Positions 62,185 through 64,000 of a stretch of DNA of 64,000 bases are shown here, piece by piece. The stretch is from positions 873,393-937,392 of the forward strand of contig VWZL01001304.1 of the NCBI GenBank assembly GCA_013396915.1. Direction: 5' to 3'. The translations under genes and the position numbers were made by a program. Every line of letters starts with the position of its first letter. Positions within the stretch are counted from its first letter, which is position 1. The stretch comes from Stercorarius parasiticus (Eukaryota > Chordata > Aves > Charadriiformes > Stercorariidae). The notes below the pieces were generated by a model. That model was not told where the DNA came from. It ran no database searches and saw nothing but the letters and a program-made list of their open reading frames with translations.

Positions 62185-62637
62185 TGTACTCTGGCAAATC
62201 TTTTCTGGTGATGAAGGCATGACAGCAGCAGTCAGAATGAAACCTGACTCTTCTAAGTGGAAACAGAGACTCCTACCAAAGTTAATAAACTACAGTTTAT
62301 TAAACAACTTAATAACTACCAAACTTAATAGACTAATAGCTTAACAAACTCAACTGAAGTTGCAGCATTATTTTATGCAATTCATAATGCTCTGTTCTGA
62401 ATGAGTAAACATCATTTTACATGAGTGAAAGCTGCCGCCAAACCCAAGTGTTCACAACATGATGAGAGGTATGAAAAAAAAAAAGAAGCAATCCCAGGTG
62501 AAGAGGGAGACATGCTGCTGACAAGATTTGATCTGGCTTTTTGTAGCATGGACTGCATGGATCCAGATGGTATTAAAAAAAAAAAAAATCAAGGGCAAAT
62601 GCACGTACACAGAGCTCTAGCAGCACAAGATGGCTGA
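62185..62637 (+). pseudogene. MCM3-like: Decayed MCM3-like AAA+ exon (arginine-finger region)
   Basis: After the acceptor-like CTCTCCTTTCAG (ending 62184), GTACTCTGGCAAATCTTTTCTG aligns with the DNA of the Walker A loop but has lost bases, so the K-S/T motif is not kept in frame. Then GMTAAV (62216-62233) with RMKPDSSKWKQRLL matches the family's GLTAAVTTDQETGERRLE. The Walker B/IDEFDKM segment is gone. From 62431 the frame reads AAAKPKCSQHDERYE (family: AAANPVYGRYDQY), then MLLTRFDLAFCSMDCMDPD (family: SLLSRFDLLF…DQMDPE), including the arginine-finger SRFD as TRFD, then HVHRALAAQDG and a TGA (62635). A-runs have expanded in two places. Clearly MCM3-derived and clearly broken. Confidence 0.8.
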
Positions 62638-63028
62638 TTCTAGTTACATATTAGTAACCGCTAAGCAGAAATGCTACCATTAAGAAGTTAATCAAAATGT
62701 TCCATCAAGTTGTTTAGAGATAAGGTTCAAATCTGATAAAAAGCACACGTTCTTTTTTTTCCCATGAGTATTGCACTGGAAGAGCAATCATGTTTATGGT
62801 ATGATTAAGCATTGCAACCTTGGGAAACAATGAAGTTTGATTTTGTTCTTTTAAGTTCCAGACATTCAGGTTAAACTTCTTAGACACTATTTTGTTTTCA
62901 CAGTAGGTGAAGTCAAAGGCAGAGATCAAGCATAGACCATTTCATCTCAAGTGGAAGTTTAGGAATTTACGAGCAAATGAAGACGAAAACTGGAATGGAA
63001 ACCTGTCTGCAAGCTTTATGCTACCAGT

Positions 63029-63400
63029 TACAGTATACATGTTCTAAGTAATGAACTTTGGGGGGAAAAAAAGAAAAAGACATGCTATGAAAAAAAGAAA
63101 AAGGTGGCAACGGTGATGGTTTTGAAGTTTAATACAAAGGAGACCTATCTATATACACTCCAGAAAATTATTACTTTGGGAGTAGGAGGGGTGATCAGTC
63201 TGGATTGCTGTGGTCTTTTCTTTTCCCCCGGTTCATTCTGTTGATGCTCAGAAAGGGGAGAGGACAAGGAGAGAAGCCACGTGGAATCTATCTGCTGCAA
63301 GAAATTCATAATCTTCTTGCACAAAATGAATTACTAAAACTTGACTTTAGAGATGTCTTTTGCAATAAACTAGAATATATAAAAGAAGTGGTGAAATGAG
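63029..63400 (+). pseudogene. MCM3-like: Possible decayed C-terminal exon(s) of the MCM3-like pseudogene
   Basis: From 63029 one frame reads YSIHVLSNELWGEKKKKK, reminiscent of the MCM3 segment IYEKHDNLLHGTKKKKEK, and further on YLYTLQKIITL resembles YIHVAKIIKPVL. A second open stretch ending at 63399 reads LLQEIHNLLAQNELLKLDFR and LEYIKEVVK, weakly like [20 protein letters not shown] followed by VDLQDAEEAVELVQ and then FKKVL. The order and strand are those expected after the exon at 62.2-62.6 kb. Lysine-rich and A-rich sequence makes chance similarity likely, so this is tentative. Confidence 0.3.
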
Positions 63401-64000
63401 ATCACCATATATTTAATTTCTTCATAATTTCATAGCACAATCTGGGCAAAATACAGATATTTTGCCATTACTGGCTCAAATACTACAAAAGTCTCTAAGC
63501 AACAACTCAGATTTAACAAACAGCAATTGACTGCATGACTGTTCAGAAAATGCAGTTTATTTAGTGGTTATCATCTCCTTTTGAGACATGAATCTCTGTA
63601 CTACCAGCACTTGAAGACAGCTTGAAAATGCAGTCCAAGTAGACAGGGGAATTAAGATCCCATTTATGAGAATCAAAGGTACTTTAACAGACACATGGCG
63701 TCTGGGTCTCAGCAAAAGCCCCTGAGCTCTAATAACAGTGGAAAAGGAGAGCTGTGGGAAAAAAAATGAAGAAATACCACTTCTCTGTTCTCATCTGCAC
63801 CTAAAAAAATGACAACTCATGGACTCCTACTCTGCACCCTGGAACTGAGTCTGCCTGGCGTGGGTGGTACGAGACACCTGACATGCTTAGCTGAAAGGAG
63901 AGAGCGAGTGTCTAGGATCGGTCCCCTTTTTGCATTTAGACAATACAGTGCCAGCCAGACTATTAGACATTATGATTCAGCTATTTGCTACTTGTGCAAA
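63401..64000. other. Sequence with no recognised feature
   Basis: AT-leaning non-coding DNA to the end of the window. I recognised no exon, RNA gene or repeat. Confidence 0.5.

Overview
This is vertebrate nuclear DNA, almost certainly from a bird. It is AT-leaning and intron-rich. It carries several 5'-truncated CR1 LINE copies with the typical 3' end (repeats of ATTCTATG), a degraded LTR of an avian endogenous-retrovirus type, and one long gene split by large introns with consensus GT-AG junctions. Two single unresolved bases (positions 587 and 31898) mark it as draft assembly.

Positions 1-46600: the 3' part of GAREM1 (GRB2-associated regulator of MAPK1; older names FAM59A, C18orf11) on the + strand. 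Four coding exons are visible: 19976-20106, 29687-30865, 36732-36898 and 40574-41486. They join in phase and give the central and C-terminal protein: most of the CABIT module, both tyrosine contexts known from the human protein, proline-rich SH3-binding segments, and a C-terminal SAM domain. The coding exons for roughly the first 88 residues lie upstream of the window. The introns hold CR1 copies, the LTR, simple repeats and an unusual 35-bp hairpin. A long 3' UTR probably runs from 41487 to near 46640.

Positions about 48600-63400: remains of a second gene on the + strand, an MCM3-like replicative helicase subunit. Two adjacent exons (55922-56032 and 56130-56283) are well preserved, with an intact reading frame, a 97-bp GT-AG intron and a good donor. 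The sequence upstream of 55922 and the downstream ATPase exon (62185-62637) are recognisable but broken by stops, frameshifts and deletions, including loss of the Walker A and Walker B segments. I read this as a decaying MCM3 paralogue. Two further stretches (48603-48760 and 63029-63400) may be other decayed exons in the correct order.

Also in this downstream region is a 264-bp inverted duplication of about 97% identity (52162-52425 and 54002-54264), separated by 1.58 kb. It is not explained by any repeat family I recognise. I found no tRNA, rRNA, CRISPR array or confident promoter. Most other open frames are short chance frames in non-coding DNA.
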